From: an uncultured Peptococcaceae bacterium
Lineage (GTDB): Bacteria > Bacillota > Peptococcia > Peptococcales > Peptococcaceae
Length of the DNA: 18,189 bases
Assembly: GCA_958451915.1 (NCBI GenBank)
Contig: CAUDRX010000029.1
Span: 1 to 18,189, forward strand
Direction of reading: 5' to 3'
Made by a program: the position numbers and the translations under genes. Numbering within the stretch: position 1 is the stretch's first letter; every line of letters starts with the position of its first letter. The notes under the pieces were generated by a model. The model did not search any database. It saw only the letters and a list, made by a program, of their open reading frames with translations, and was not told where the DNA came from. Of this stretch, positions 7,192-14,550 are shown piece after piece.

Positions 7192-8412
7192 TCATTTACC
7201 AGACTTGGCATCTGCTTCCCGGGTCGCAACGGTGCGCAAATGATAGATCATCGTTGGCACATCGATGTCCATCGGGCACTGCTCCACACACCGGCCACAG
7301 CGCAGGCAGTTATATACGATCGGTGCGGCTTCTTCGATGCCTTTATCCACGAACGCAGTCCAGATCGCACCAATACCGTTCATGTAAACTTTACCAAAAT
7401 GGCCGGCAGTCAACGAGAAGACCGGACATTCATACATGCATCCACCGCAGCGCAGACAGAGCGCCGCATCGTGGCAGACTGGGTCTTCGATCATCTTAGA
7501 ACGGCCATTATCCACAAAGATCACATGGAATTCATGCGGACCATGCGCCCCGTAAGTAGTGACCTTTTCAATATCGCCAGTCTTGGATGGACCACTGATG
7601 ATATTGACATAGGCCGGCACATCGTACTGTCCGTAACGCCAGTTGACTTCCGTCACCTTCATCGCATCCATAAAGGTTGGCACGAGCTTTTCAATACCGA
7701 CAACTGCGATGTGAACTGGTGGCGCGGCCGTGCAGAGACGCACATTGCCTTCATTTTCAATGATCACGATCTGCCCCGTATCGGCAGCAACAGCGTTGGC
7801 CCCGCTGATACCGATATCAGCAGTGAAATACTTCTCACGCAGGAATTCACGAACAGCCCTGACCTCTTCAGCGATGTCCGGCGGGATCTCACGGCCAAAG
7901 AATTTCGAGAAGACTTCTGCGACCTGTTCGCGCGGAATGTGGATCGATGGCGAAAGGATATGCATTGGGCGGCCATCCATAAGCTGCAGGATAAACTCAC
8001 CCAGATCCGTCTCCCAGACATCGTGACCGCAGTCTGCCAAACGCTGGCGCAGATGGATCTCTTCACCGAGCATGGATTTACCTTTGACAATGGTCTTGGT
8101 GCCGCCAGCGATCTCATTGATGATATCAACGACCGCTTGCGCATCTTCAGCGAAATAAGCATGACCATGGTGCCGTTCGATCGAATCCATCGCCTGAGCC
8201 ATCAGCTCTCGCCAGTTTTTATCTGCCTGCTGTTTGATACCTTCCACTTCTTTCGCCAGTGCTGGTGTGTGTGGATGGCGCTCGATGGCTTCGGCGAAGT
8301 TCTTGCGATAAGATGCGATCGCACGCGTGATCGCGGTGCGGATGCGTTCGTCTTCACTGGCCTCGTTGATATCCTTAGCGTATACGTTGATGTTCTCTTT
8401 GATCGTGCTCAT
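7192..8412 (-). CDS. lutB: LutB-like LUD-domain iron-sulfur protein
   Basis: In the Lut/Lld system LutB carries electrons in L-lactate oxidation to pyruvate. This 406-residue protein has a LUD domain (about 65-300), with the family motif ISGPSKTGDIE at 271-281, and two 4Fe-4S clusters in CLRCGGCMYECP (C319, C322, C325, C329) and CLRCGRCVEQCP (C369, C372, C375, C379). It ends 27 residues after the second cluster, whereas B. subtilis LutB is about 470 residues with a further C-terminal domain; that domain is absent. The ATG overlaps the stop of the upstream gene as ATGA, so translation is coupled. No LutC-type gene is present here. Lactate is the likely substrate by family; other hydroxyacids are possible. 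Confidence 0.9.
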   Translation of the reverse strand: MSTIKENINVYAKDINEASEDERIRTAITRAIASYRKNFAEAIERHPHTPALAKEVEGIKQQADKNWRELMAQAMDSIERHHGHAYFAEDAQAVVDIINEIAGGTKTIVKGKSMLGEEIHLRQRLADCGHDVWETDLGEFILQLMDGRPMHILSPSIHIPREQVAEVFSKFFGREIPPDIAEEVRAVREFLREKYFTADIGISGANAVAADTGQIVIIENEGNVRLCTAAPPVHIAVVGIEKLVPTFMDAMKVTEVNWRYGQYDVPAYVNIISGPSKTGDIEKVTTYGAHGPHEFHVIFVDNGRSKMIEDPVCHDAALCLRCGGCMYECPVFSLTAGHFGKVYMNGIGAIWTAFVDKGIEEAAPIVYNCLRCGRCVEQCPMDIDVPTMIYHLRTVATREADAKSGK

Positions 8413-9389
8413 AATTGATACCCCTTTGCCAGAAATTCTACAAAGTCCATGATCTCCATATGAGTCGCTGTCTTACAGTCCTTCATCGCAGAGAGACAGT
8501 ACGGACAGCTCAGGAGTGCGATCTGAGCACCGGTGTCTGCCAGCTCGTTGGCACGCTTTTGAGAAAGCTTGTGAGAGAGCTCTGCGTAAGTAGTCTTGAT
8601 CGGACCACCACAGCAGGTGCTCCACTTACCGGTGCGAAATGGTTCCTTATAACGCACGTTCATGGCGTTAAGGACATCACGGAACTCATCGACTACATCC
8701 ATCTCACGAGCCATACGGCAGGAGTCATGCAGCGTAACGAGACCGCGGTAAAAATCCTTTGGCAGCATGTGGCGTTTTTCATGCACCATCTGCACAAAGG
8801 TCTTGACTTCTATGTCTGGAAAATCCCCATATTGTGGATAAACGATGCTGAACATCTCAGCCGCATGCGGCGACATGCAGACCACCGTCTTAGCCCCGCT
8901 CTGGTTGAGGAAGCTTGTCACCCGCTTGCTGTAGAGCCCCAATGCTTCTTCAAAACCAAGTTCATGCAGCAGTGCACCACTGTAGATCTCACGCTCTCCA
9001 TCATAGCAGATATCATAGCCGAGCGCCTTGAGGATCTGTGCAGCCTTTCGGTTGATGGAAAAGAAACGTTCCTTGTCCTGGGCAAAAACAGAAGCAAAGA
9101 TCTTTTCCGGTGCCATTCCGCTCTTATGCACGAGATCGCGCATGCTCATCATCCAGCTGAAGACCGGCGTGCCAGGATCGACGATATCCATGACCGTGAG
9201 CAGCGAATCCATAAATGGCAGCATCTGGTATTCCCCGCCAGTGTAAAAAAGAATGTCACCTTTCGTTGGCAGATTGAGATCGGCTGCCCATTCGGCGTTT
9301 TCTTTGGCACTCACCGCGAGGGGGTTGTCATATTGCATGATATTGTCCCTGATCAGGGTCAATGTTTCAGGTAATTGTTTTCTACCCAT
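8409..9389 (-). CDS. LutA/HdrB-like CCG-domain iron-sulfur protein
   Basis: A cytoplasmic (Fe-S)-binding protein of the CCG (heterodisulfide reductase-related) family, the partner of the LutB-like protein. The C-terminal CCG half is complete: HDSCR with C224, CCGG with C259-C260 and CPYC with C295 and C298. The N-terminal half retains the fold signature (DILFYTGGEYQMLPF at 45-59) but the expected cysteines are gone: TGG replaces TGC, and YDG at 129-131 stands where CCG would be. At 326 residues it is longer than B. subtilis LutA (about 240). Start ATG at 9389 with GAGGAG 6 nt upstream. It heads the operon and overlaps the next gene by 4 nt. Confidence 0.85.
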   Translation of the reverse strand: MGRKQLPETLTLIRDNIMQYDNPLAVSAKENAEWAADLNLPTKGDILFYTGGEYQMLPFMDSLLTVMDIVDPGTPVFSWMMSMRDLVHKSGMAPEKIFASVFAQDKERFFSINRKAAQILKALGYDICYDGEREIYSGALLHELGFEEALGLYSKRVTSFLNQSGAKTVVCMSPHAAEMFSIVYPQYGDFPDIEVKTFVQMVHEKRHMLPKDFYRGLVTLHDSCRMAREMDVVDEFRDVLNAMNVRYKEPFRTGKWSTCCGGPIKTTYAELSHKLSQKRANELADTGAQIALLSCPYCLSAMKDCKTATHMEIMDFVEFLAKGYQL

Positions 9390-9435
9390 ACTATTCTCCT
9401 CTATCCCTCTAATAAAATGATATGCATTACTCTTA

Positions 9436-9464
9436 ATATTATCATGGTTTCCCGCCCTTGTAAA
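9436..9464 (-). promoter_or_regulatory. promoter of the Lut-type operon
   Basis: On the minus strand TTTACA (9464-9459, 5 of 6) is followed after 17 nt by TAATAT (9441-9436), about 45 nt before the start codon. No clear LldR/LutR operator is recognised. Confidence 0.6.
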
Positions 9465-9486
9465 CCAAGGCTCCGCCGCCAGCAGA

Positions 9487-10182
9487 TTATTTTTCGCGGT
9501 CGTGGCAGAGGATCAGCACACCGTCCCCGTGGTGGATATCGAGGGTCGCTTCTTCGGCGCCCTGGACAAAGACATTGCTGATGAGGCGTGTAATACCAAA
9601 AGGCACTGTGAAATGATCCAGCGGATAATACAGACCGCCGTTAGAGAGCACCATGCCATCATCAGAGAACGGAACGAGGCTGATGTATTCTGTCGTCGGA
9701 GGGATCGCATGCCGGCCTTCGCCGATGTAACGCAGACGATTGATATCGTCCCAGTAAACAAGGCTCTTTCCTTCACGTCCCATGCGCACAAGTTCCATCA
9801 TATTTGCCAGCTCATGGTCCATACGTCCACCCAGCCCTCCGATGATCACGATCTCCTCTGCACCGTCGGCAAAGAGTTTTTCTGTCGCCAGAGCCTGGTC
9901 GCTGTCGTTTTTCTCGCTCGGATAGATCACCTCCGGCACGTCGGACGCTTCGAGCCATGCACGTGTTTCCGCCGAGAGCGAGTCCAGGTCGCCGATGAGC
10001 CCGTCCGGTACAACACCAGCTGCATAGCAAAGGTCCGCACCGGCATCGGCACAGAGACAGGGCGCCTCAGGCAGCTTTTCGCGCAGCGAGCGAAGGAGCG
10101 CCGGCGCCGGCGCCGGGCCGCCGCTCACCAGGATAGATGTACGGCATGAAGGGTCGAGCAGATCTTCGGTATAACGTTTCAT
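9487..10182 (-). CDS. thiN: thiamine pyrophosphokinase
   Basis: A cytoplasmic enzyme that transfers pyrophosphate from ATP to thiamine, giving the cofactor thiamine diphosphate. It has 231 residues, close to the family's usual 210-220. Motifs in order: ADAGAD at 45-50, GDLDS at 64-68, YPSEKNDSD at 87-95 and GGLGGRMDH at 115-123, all of the nucleotide-binding domain, then the beta-sandwich thiamine-binding domain with SLVPFSDDG and the terminal LILCHDREK. The ATG at 10182 overlaps the stop of the upstream gene (ATGA), so the two are translationally coupled. In many Bacillota thiN follows rsgA/rpe; here it does not. No TPP riboswitch is seen upstream. Confidence 0.95.
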   Translation of the reverse strand: MKRYTEDLLDPSCRTSILVSGGPAPAPALLRSLREKLPEAPCLCADAGADLCYAAGVVPDGLIGDLDSLSAETRAWLEASDVPEVIYPSEKNDSDQALATEKLFADGAEEIVIIGGLGGRMDHELANMMELVRMGREGKSLVYWDDINRLRYIGEGRHAIPPTTEYISLVPFSDDGMVLSNGGLYYPLDHFTVPFGITRLISNVFVQGAEEATLDIHHGDGVLILCHDREK

Positions 10183-10571
10183 GGGAGCTTCACCAGCTTT
10201 ACATCATAATTGCCTTCCCCGTAATCGACGATCATCCCGTGCATAGGGCTGGTACATTCGTTGGTGTCATAGATCAATGTCCGCTGATAACCCTGGTATG
10301 CAGCCGTCCCCGGGAAGCGGATGTAGACCACATCATGCTCCGCAAGAGGCAGATGCGTGAGATCGATGGCGCGCTTTTCGCCTGGCCGGAAACCTTCGAT
10401 GACCAACGCATCTGGCGCCGATGCTGTGCCCAGATAAACATCCAGCACCTGATCGGTGCAGTTTTCCAGCGCCAGCTGATAAGCCTGCTTCATCTTTTTT
10501 ACAGCGATTGCCGCGCCGCAGGCACTTGCCGCCAGTGCAGTGATAGCTGCTGCCTTTTTCAACTTTGACAT
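10179..10571 (-). CDS. unknown small protein with N-terminal membrane anchor, coupled to thiN
   Basis: I do not recognise this 130-residue protein. A short basic start is followed by an Ala-rich hydrophobic segment (about 7-25), a likely single membrane anchor or uncleaved signal, then a predicted beta-rich soluble domain with regularly spaced strands (QVLDVYLGT, DVVYIRFPG, QRTLIYDTN, GMIVDYGEG, YDVKLVKLP). The frame is open 12 codons further upstream, but the ATG at 10571 has GGAGG 8 nt before it and is preferred. Its stop overlaps the thiN start. No motif links it to thiamine, so co-transcription is the only functional hint. Confidence 0.8.
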   Translation of the reverse strand: MSKLKKAAAITALAASACGAAIAVKKMKQAYQLALENCTDQVLDVYLGTASAPDALVIEGFRPGEKRAIDLTHLPLAEHDVVYIRFPGTAAYQGYQRTLIYDTNECTSPMHGMIVDYGEGNYDVKLVKLP

Positions 10572-10600
10572 GTTATTGTCCTCCATTCTATGATGGGATA

Positions 10601-10629
10601 TTTTCATTATGCCGCATGTTTGATATACT
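10601..10629 (+). promoter_or_regulatory. promoter of the ABC-F gene
   Basis: TTTTCA (10601-10606), 17 nt, then TATACT (10624-10629) preceded by TGA, an extended -10. Transcription would start near 10636. It overlaps the divergent promoter at 10641-10669. Confidence 0.5.
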
Positions 10630-10640
10630 AGCTATGCACT

Positions 10641-10669
10641 ATTATAGCAAAATCAGGAGGAATTGTAAT
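10641..10669 (-). promoter_or_regulatory. promoter of the unknown protein-thiN operon
   Basis: On the minus strand ATTACA (10669-10664), 17 nt, then a perfect TATAAT (10646-10641) preceded by TGC, an extended -10. It lies directly over the ribosome binding site of the divergent ABC-F gene. Confidence 0.55.
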
Positions 10670-12563
10670 GGTATTATTGGAAGCGCGGCATCTGCGGTGC
10701 AGTTTTGGCGAGCGTGTGCTCTTTAACGATCTCGGGCTTGCTGTCAACGAAGGCGACAAGATCGGCCTCATTGGTACCAACGGTGTTGGCAAATCGACAC
10801 TCCTGGCCCAGCTCGCTGGCACCGATCCAGACCCGGCGAGTGAGATGATCACATCCAATCAGCTCGTCATGGAATATCTGCCACAGAATCAGCCGATGGA
10901 TGACGACCGTACCGTGTTGGAACAGGTCTTTCTTGGCACCTCACCACTTTTGGCGGTGGTACGCCACTACGAGGATGCGGTAGCTGCTGTCACCGCGCAC
11001 CCTGATGACGACCAGGCAACGCGCGCCCTGCTCGAGGCGCAGGACGCCATGGACCGTGAAGACGCCTGGCAGCTTGAATCCAACGCCAAAAGCATCCTGC
11101 ATCGTCTCGGCATCAATGACACTACTCAAAAGATCGGTACCCTCTCTGGCGGCATGAAGAAACGCGTGGCTCTGGCCGCTGCCCTGATCCGCCCTGCAAA
11201 CCTCCTGCTCCTCGACGAACCGACCAACCATCTCGACTATGAAACGATCCGCTGGCTGGAAAAAGAACTTCACGACCGCCAGTGCAGCTTCATCATCGTC
11301 ACCCATGACCGCTATTTCCTTGACCGCACGACCAACGTCATCCTTGAGCTCGACGGCGGCAAGCTCTACCGCTACACAGGCAACTATTCCACCTTTCTCG
11401 AAGAGAAGGCGCAGCGCGAAGCCGACGAAGCACGACGCGCCGATAAGCTCCGCCGCCTATACAAACAAGAGCTCGCCTGGATGCGCAAGGGTGTGGAAGC
11501 GCGCCGGACCAAACAGAAGGCGCGCAAGGAGCGTTTTTACGAGATCGAGGATCAGCTCACACACGAGCATGACGATCCGCTGATGATGGATTTTGTGAAC
11601 GCCCGCCTCGGCAAAAAGATCATCGAATGCGAAGACCTCGCCAAGAGCTTTGATGGCCGCCCGATCTTCCACGGCTTCTCCCATGCCTTTGTAAAAAATG
11701 ACCGTATCGGCATCGTCGGACCCAATGGCATCGGCAAGACCACTCTGCTCGATGTATTGGCAGGTCTCACACCTGCCGACAGCGGCCGCATGGATATCGG
11801 CGAGACCGTAAAGATCGGCTACTATAAGCAGCAAAACCAGGATCTGCCTGAAGACCAGAAAGTCCTCGATTTCATCCGTGATCACGGCGAATATATCCAC
11901 CGGGCCGACGGTTCTCATCTCTCGGCCAGCCAGATGCTGGAGGCTTTCCGCTTCCGTCCGGATCAGATCCATGGCCCGATCCGCGCCCTTTCCGGAGGAG
12001 AACGCCGCCGACTCTATCTGCTCTCCATCCTTATGGAACAAAACAACGTGCTCTTTCTTGACGAACCGACCAATGATCTCGATATCGGCACCCTGCAGGT
12101 GCTGGAAGATTATCTGGAGCATTTTCCAGGACCGATCGTCGCCGTCAGCCACGACCGTTACTTCCTCGACCGCATCTGTACGAGCATCCTTGCCTACGAA
12201 CCCAACGGCAGTCTCAAGCTTTACGCCGGTGATTTCTCCAGCTATCTGGAAAAGCGCCCTGCCCCTGCAGCTGAGAAGGAAGCCGCACCAAAAAAAGAAA
12301 AAGTCGCCAAACCCAAAGGCCCGGTCAAACTCAGATTTACTTTTAAAGAACAGCGAGAATACGACACGATAGAAGAAGACATCGCCGTGCTCGAAGAAGA
12401 GATCAGCCGCCTCGAAAAAGAGATGGCCGAGTGTGCCACCCAGTATTCAAAACTCATGGCCCTCACAGAAGAACGCGATGCCAAAGCCGGCGCCCTCGAC
12501 GCCAAGCTCTCGCGTTGGGCAGAACTGGAAGAAAAACATGAACAGATCTTAGCGCAGAAATGA
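10668..12563 (+). CDS. uup: ABC-F family ATPase, Uup type
   Basis: A soluble tandem ABC ATPase without membrane helices. ABC-F proteins act at the ribosome; Uup-type members are also tied to DNA and ribosome-assembly phenotypes. It has 631 residues. First cassette: Walker A GTNGVGKS at 36-43, signature LSGGMKKR at 159-166, Walker B LLLLDEPTNHLD at 179-190. The linker (about 245-310) includes WMRKGVEARRTKQKARK, the Uup-like basic motif. Second cassette: GPNGIGKT at 351-358, LSGGERRR at 441-448, LFLDEPTNDLD at 462-472. A Lys/Ala/Pro-rich linker then leads to a C-terminal coiled coil (about 560-630), the Uup C-terminal domain. The ATG at 10668 has AGGAGG 7 nt upstream. There are no antibiotic-resistance-type hallmarks, so a housekeeping role is likelier. 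Confidence 0.93.
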   Translation: MVLLEARHLRCSFGERVLFNDLGLAVNEGDKIGLIGTNGVGKSTLLAQLAGTDPDPASEMITSNQLVMEYLPQNQPMDDDRTVLEQVFLGTSPLLAVVRHYEDAVAAVTAHPDDDQATRALLEAQDAMDREDAWQLESNAKSILHRLGINDTTQKIGTLSGGMKKRVALAAALIRPANLLLLDEPTNHLDYETIRWLEKELHDRQCSFIIVTHDRYFLDRTTNVILELDGGKLYRYTGNYSTFLEEKAQREADEARRADKLRRLYKQELAWMRKGVEARRTKQKARKERFYEIEDQLTHEHDDPLMMDFVNARLGKKIIECEDLAKSFDGRPIFHGFSHAFVKNDRIGIVGPNGIGKTTLLDVLAGLTPADSGRMDIGETVKIGYYKQQNQDLPEDQKVLDFIRDHGEYIHRADGSHLSASQMLEAFRFRPDQIHGPIRALSGGERRRLYLLSILMEQNNVLFLDEPTNDLDIGTLQVLEDYLEHFPGPIVAVSHDRYFLDRICTSILAYEPNGSLKLYAGDFSSYLEKRPAPAAEKEAAPKKEKVAKPKGPVKLRFTFKEQREYDTIEEDIAVLEEEISRLEKEMAECATQYSKLMALTEERDAKAGALDAKLSRWAELEEKHEQILAQK

Positions 12564-12574
12564 GGTGACCCATC

Positions 12575-12829
12575 ATGGCAGAAAAGCCAAAGATCCATAC
12601 CGATTACCACTTCATCGATCTCTATGACGACTGGTCCGACTATGATTACGCCATCAAAGAAAACAAGATGGAGCAGATCGACAAGTACAACTTCGCCACC
12701 AGTAACTGGGACTACGACCTGCAAACATTAGAAAACCGCACCTATGAAGTGCTGCACGCCCTCACCACCCTCAATGATGAAGAGATCGCAGCCATCATGG
12801 TGCGGCACGAAAAGCGCGTCAATCCGTAA
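12575..12829 (+). CDS. unknown 84-residue aromatic, acidic protein
   Basis: I do not recognise this protein. It begins 12 nt after the ABC-F stop, with GAGGTGA 6 nt before its ATG, so it is a co-transcribed real gene rather than chance. It has no membrane segment and no Cys. The N-terminal half is unusually rich in Tyr, Trp and Asp (YHFIDLYDDWSDYDYAIKE at 11-29, then YNFATSNWDYD at 38-48); the C-terminal part looks helical (TYEVLHALTTLNDEEIAAIMVRHEKR). The last 11 nt overlap tail to tail with the convergent peptidase-like gene. A small partner of the ABC-F protein is possible but unsupported. Confidence 0.8.
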   Translation: MAEKPKIHTDYHFIDLYDDWSDYDYAIKENKMEQIDKYNFATSNWDYDLQTLENRTYEVLHALTTLNDEEIAAIMVRHEKRVNP

Positions 12830-13487
12830 AATAAACGACGCGCAGTCCCATCGAATAATATATTGGCAGAAATTTGAACAGCGAGAGCCAGCGGTCCCCA
12901 TTGACCGAATCGACCAGGTGTACCTTAAAACCTTCGATGCCATCGATCACGACGACATGCAGGTTATTGTAAGGATGATATTCATTCCCGTCCACCTGCC
13001 AGACGCTCGCCTCATCGCGATCAGCCAACTTGTCATCGACTGTCGCCCAGGCAATGACAGGCTTTTTGGAAAGGTGCAGGCGGAGCGCGATCTCACTGAA
13101 CGGCACCAGCTTGTGGGTCCCGGCCCGCAGGCTGGTGTTTTGTGTCTCCAAAAATGCGTTGATGCCATTGCAAAGTGCCTTTGGATAGCAGTAATAACCA
13201 CTGCCAAAAGGATCTCCGATATAGGCATCTTCCGGACTCACACCGCTGCCCACCGCTGCCTTCGGCAGATACTGCACAGCGAAGGTTTCCGCTGTGACTG
13301 GCGCAGCCATCGCCGTGAGCGCAGAAGATGCTGCCACCGCCTCACATCCGTTCGGCAGCGACGGATATTGACTGCGCCCAGTCACCTCAAGAGAAACCGG
13401 CAGCGCCATGGCAGCAAGGCTGGCGACCAAAAGGAGCACCACAGCGATCTTGAACAACCGCCAAAGCGTTCGGATCAGCGTCCGCAT
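12819..13487 (-). CDS. membrane-anchored C39-like (YvpB/BtrH-type) putative cysteine peptidase
   Basis: A 222-residue protein with a basic start, one membrane helix (about 12-31) and an extracytoplasmic papain-like domain. It carries the Peptidase_C39_2 hallmarks: SLPNGCEAVAASSAL (43-57) with the catalytic Cys48, NNLHVVVIDG (174-183) with the likely catalytic His177, and LVDSVNG (191-197) with Asp193. GSGYYCYPKALCNGIN in the middle is typical of bacterial C39-like proteins. The substrate is unknown; cell-wall or peptide processing is plausible. Three ATGs lie in a row; the last, at 13487, sits 8 nt from AAAGGG and is chosen, while the frame stays open another 40 codons upstream through the promoter. 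It is divergent from the DUF218 gene. Confidence 0.87.
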   Translation of the reverse strand: MRTLIRTLWRLFKIAVVLLLVASLAAMALPVSLEVTGRSQYPSLPNGCEAVAASSALTAMAAPVTAETFAVQYLPKAAVGSGVSPEDAYIGDPFGSGYYCYPKALCNGINAFLETQNTSLRAGTHKLVPFSEIALRLHLSKKPVIAWATVDDKLADRDEASVWQVDGNEYHPYNNLHVVVIDGIEGFKVHLVDSVNGDRWLSLFKFLPIYYSMGLRVVYFTD

Positions 13488-13531
13488 CATCATCACCCTT
13501 TCTCTCGTTGGTTGCAAAAAAGATATGCTTG

Positions 13532-13561
13532 ATTGTAGCGCAGCGCTTTTATCTTTGTCAA
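13532..13561 (-). promoter_or_regulatory. promoter of the C39-like gene
   Basis: On the minus strand a perfect TTGACA (13561-13556), 18 nt, then TACAAT (13537-13532). The spacer contains AGCGC-T-GCGCT (13547-13537), an odd-centred palindrome that could be an operator. It lies about 45 nt before the chosen start. Confidence 0.75.
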
Positions 13562-13619
13562 GGGAAGTATCCGCTCCCCTCTTTGCACACGCTACAAGAA
13601 AAACCATCCCATTTTTGGG

Positions 13620-13648
13620 TAGCCAAGGCCCCTTTCTTCCTCTATAAT
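13620..13648 (+). promoter_or_regulatory. promoter of the DUF218 gene
   Basis: TAGCCA (4 of 6) at 13620-13625, 17 nt, then a perfect TATAAT at 13643-13648, 35 nt before the start codon. The rest of the 195-nt divergent region (13488-13682) holds only the opposing promoter; I see no gene in it. Confidence 0.55.
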
Positions 13649-13682
13649 GTTAGGTGCACATTTTTTCAGAAAGGAGATGCCC

Positions 13683-14534
13683 ATGCCACAGAATTCCCCT
13701 TCCCAGCGCCGGCGCAAAAGCCAGACGCCATCACCTGCTGCAAACGGTCCGACCCGGTCTAATCCGCTCGCACGCCGTCCCGGGCAGCGCCCATCTGAGG
13801 CACAGCCAGCGCCGGCGCACAGCCAGCACCGTTCGCAGACTTCGCCGCCATCGCACACACGCAGGAGGCCGCCTGTACGCCGACGCCGTCGATTTCATCT
13901 GCCGCCGCTGCTTGCCGTGCTCATCGCGCTCGTCCTGCTGCCACCGCTCCTGGCCTTGGGCATCAACTTTTGGATGTTCCTGACCACCACCGGCAATATG
14001 GCCACACCAGAAGAGCTCGCTGATCAGAATGCCGACTGCATCGTCGTTCTCGGTGCTGGCATCGAGCCCGACGGTACGCCGAGCCCGATCCTAGCCGAAC
14101 GTCTCGACACCGCCATCACCCTTTATGAGAACAGCGCGTCCGAACAGATCATCGTCAGCGGCGGGGAAGATGCCGCCCAAAGCGAAGTCTCAGCCATGCG
14201 CAACTATCTGCTTGACGCAGGTATCCCTGCCATGGCCATCATCACCGATACCCATGGCGTCGACACTTTTGCCAGTGTCCGCAACCTTCAGGATATCTAC
14301 CATGTCCAGAACGCGATCCTTGTAAGCCAGCGCTTCCATCTCTACCGCGCCGTCTATATCGCAGAGCATTTCGACCTTACAGTCTTCGGCTGTCCTGCTT
14401 CCGAGGAAAACATCTCCGACCGCAGCCTGCTCACGCGCGAATTCTTCGCCCGCATCAAAGACTACGCACAGGCCCATTTCGGTATGCTCCCTTCCTCTCT
14501 CTCCAATGTCGGATCCGCTGTTTTTCATCCATGA
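13683..14534 (+). CDS. DUF218/YdcF-SanA-like membrane protein
   Basis: A 283-residue protein of the DUF218 superfamily (YdcF, SanA, ElyC), whose members are linked to envelope integrity. The first 70 residues are a low-complexity Pro/Arg/Ser/Gln-rich tail ending in RRPPVRRRRR, expected to be cytoplasmic; a membrane helix follows (about 74-98). The external DUF218 domain includes IVVLGAGIEPDG (120-131), PILAERLDTAITLYE (135-149), IIVSGGED (156-163), DTFASVRN (194-201) and VSQRFHLYRAVYIAE (214-228). Two ATGs lie near the ribosome binding site AAAGGAG; the second, at 13683, has 6 nt spacing while the first abuts it, so the second is chosen. It is closed by a bidirectional terminator shared with corA. 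Confidence 0.9.
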   Translation: MPQNSPSQRRRKSQTPSPAANGPTRSNPLARRPGQRPSEAQPAPAHSQHRSQTSPPSHTRRRPPVRRRRRFHLPPLLAVLIALVLLPPLLALGINFWMFLTTTGNMATPEELADQNADCIVVLGAGIEPDGTPSPILAERLDTAITLYENSASEQIIVSGGEDAAQSEVSAMRNYLLDAGIPAMAIITDTHGVDTFASVRNLQDIYHVQNAILVSQRFHLYRAVYIAEHFDLTVFGCPASEENISDRSLLTREFFARIKDYAQAHFGMLPSSLSNVGSAVFHP

Positions 14535-14550
14535 TCCTCCTGAAAACAAT

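Noticed and set aside
7240..8418. A 392-codon open frame on the plus strand.
   Set aside because: It is antisense to the LutB-like gene, whose iron-sulfur motifs are unmistakable; the plus-strand translation shows no family motif and is His/Asp/Arg-rich as expected for a shadow of a GC-biased gene.
8415..9374. A 319-codon open frame on the plus strand.
   Set aside because: It is antisense to the LutA-like gene, with no ribosome binding site or recognisable domain.
8409..9389. Frameshift or decay as the explanation for missing cysteines in the LutA-like protein.
   Set aside because: The frame is intact from a good ribosome binding site to the ATGA overlap, and the second CCG half is complete, so it looks like a functional variant rather than a pseudogene.
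9451..9475. A terminator for thiN (CCTTG/CAAGG).
   Set aside because: The stem is only 5 bp, has no T-run on the minus strand, lies upstream of the Lut operon start rather than properly after thiN, and overlaps the Lut promoter.
10179..10571. A lipoprotein signal in the protein upstream of thiN (LAASAC).
   Set aside because: The position before Ser-Ala-Cys is Ala rather than Leu/Val/Ile and hydrophobic residues continue past the Cys, so a membrane anchor is likelier.
10668..12563. An antibiotic-resistance (target protection) ABC-F gene.
   Set aside because: The basic linker and C-terminal coiled coil fit the Uup type, there is no leader attenuator typical of resistance genes, and no mobile-element context.
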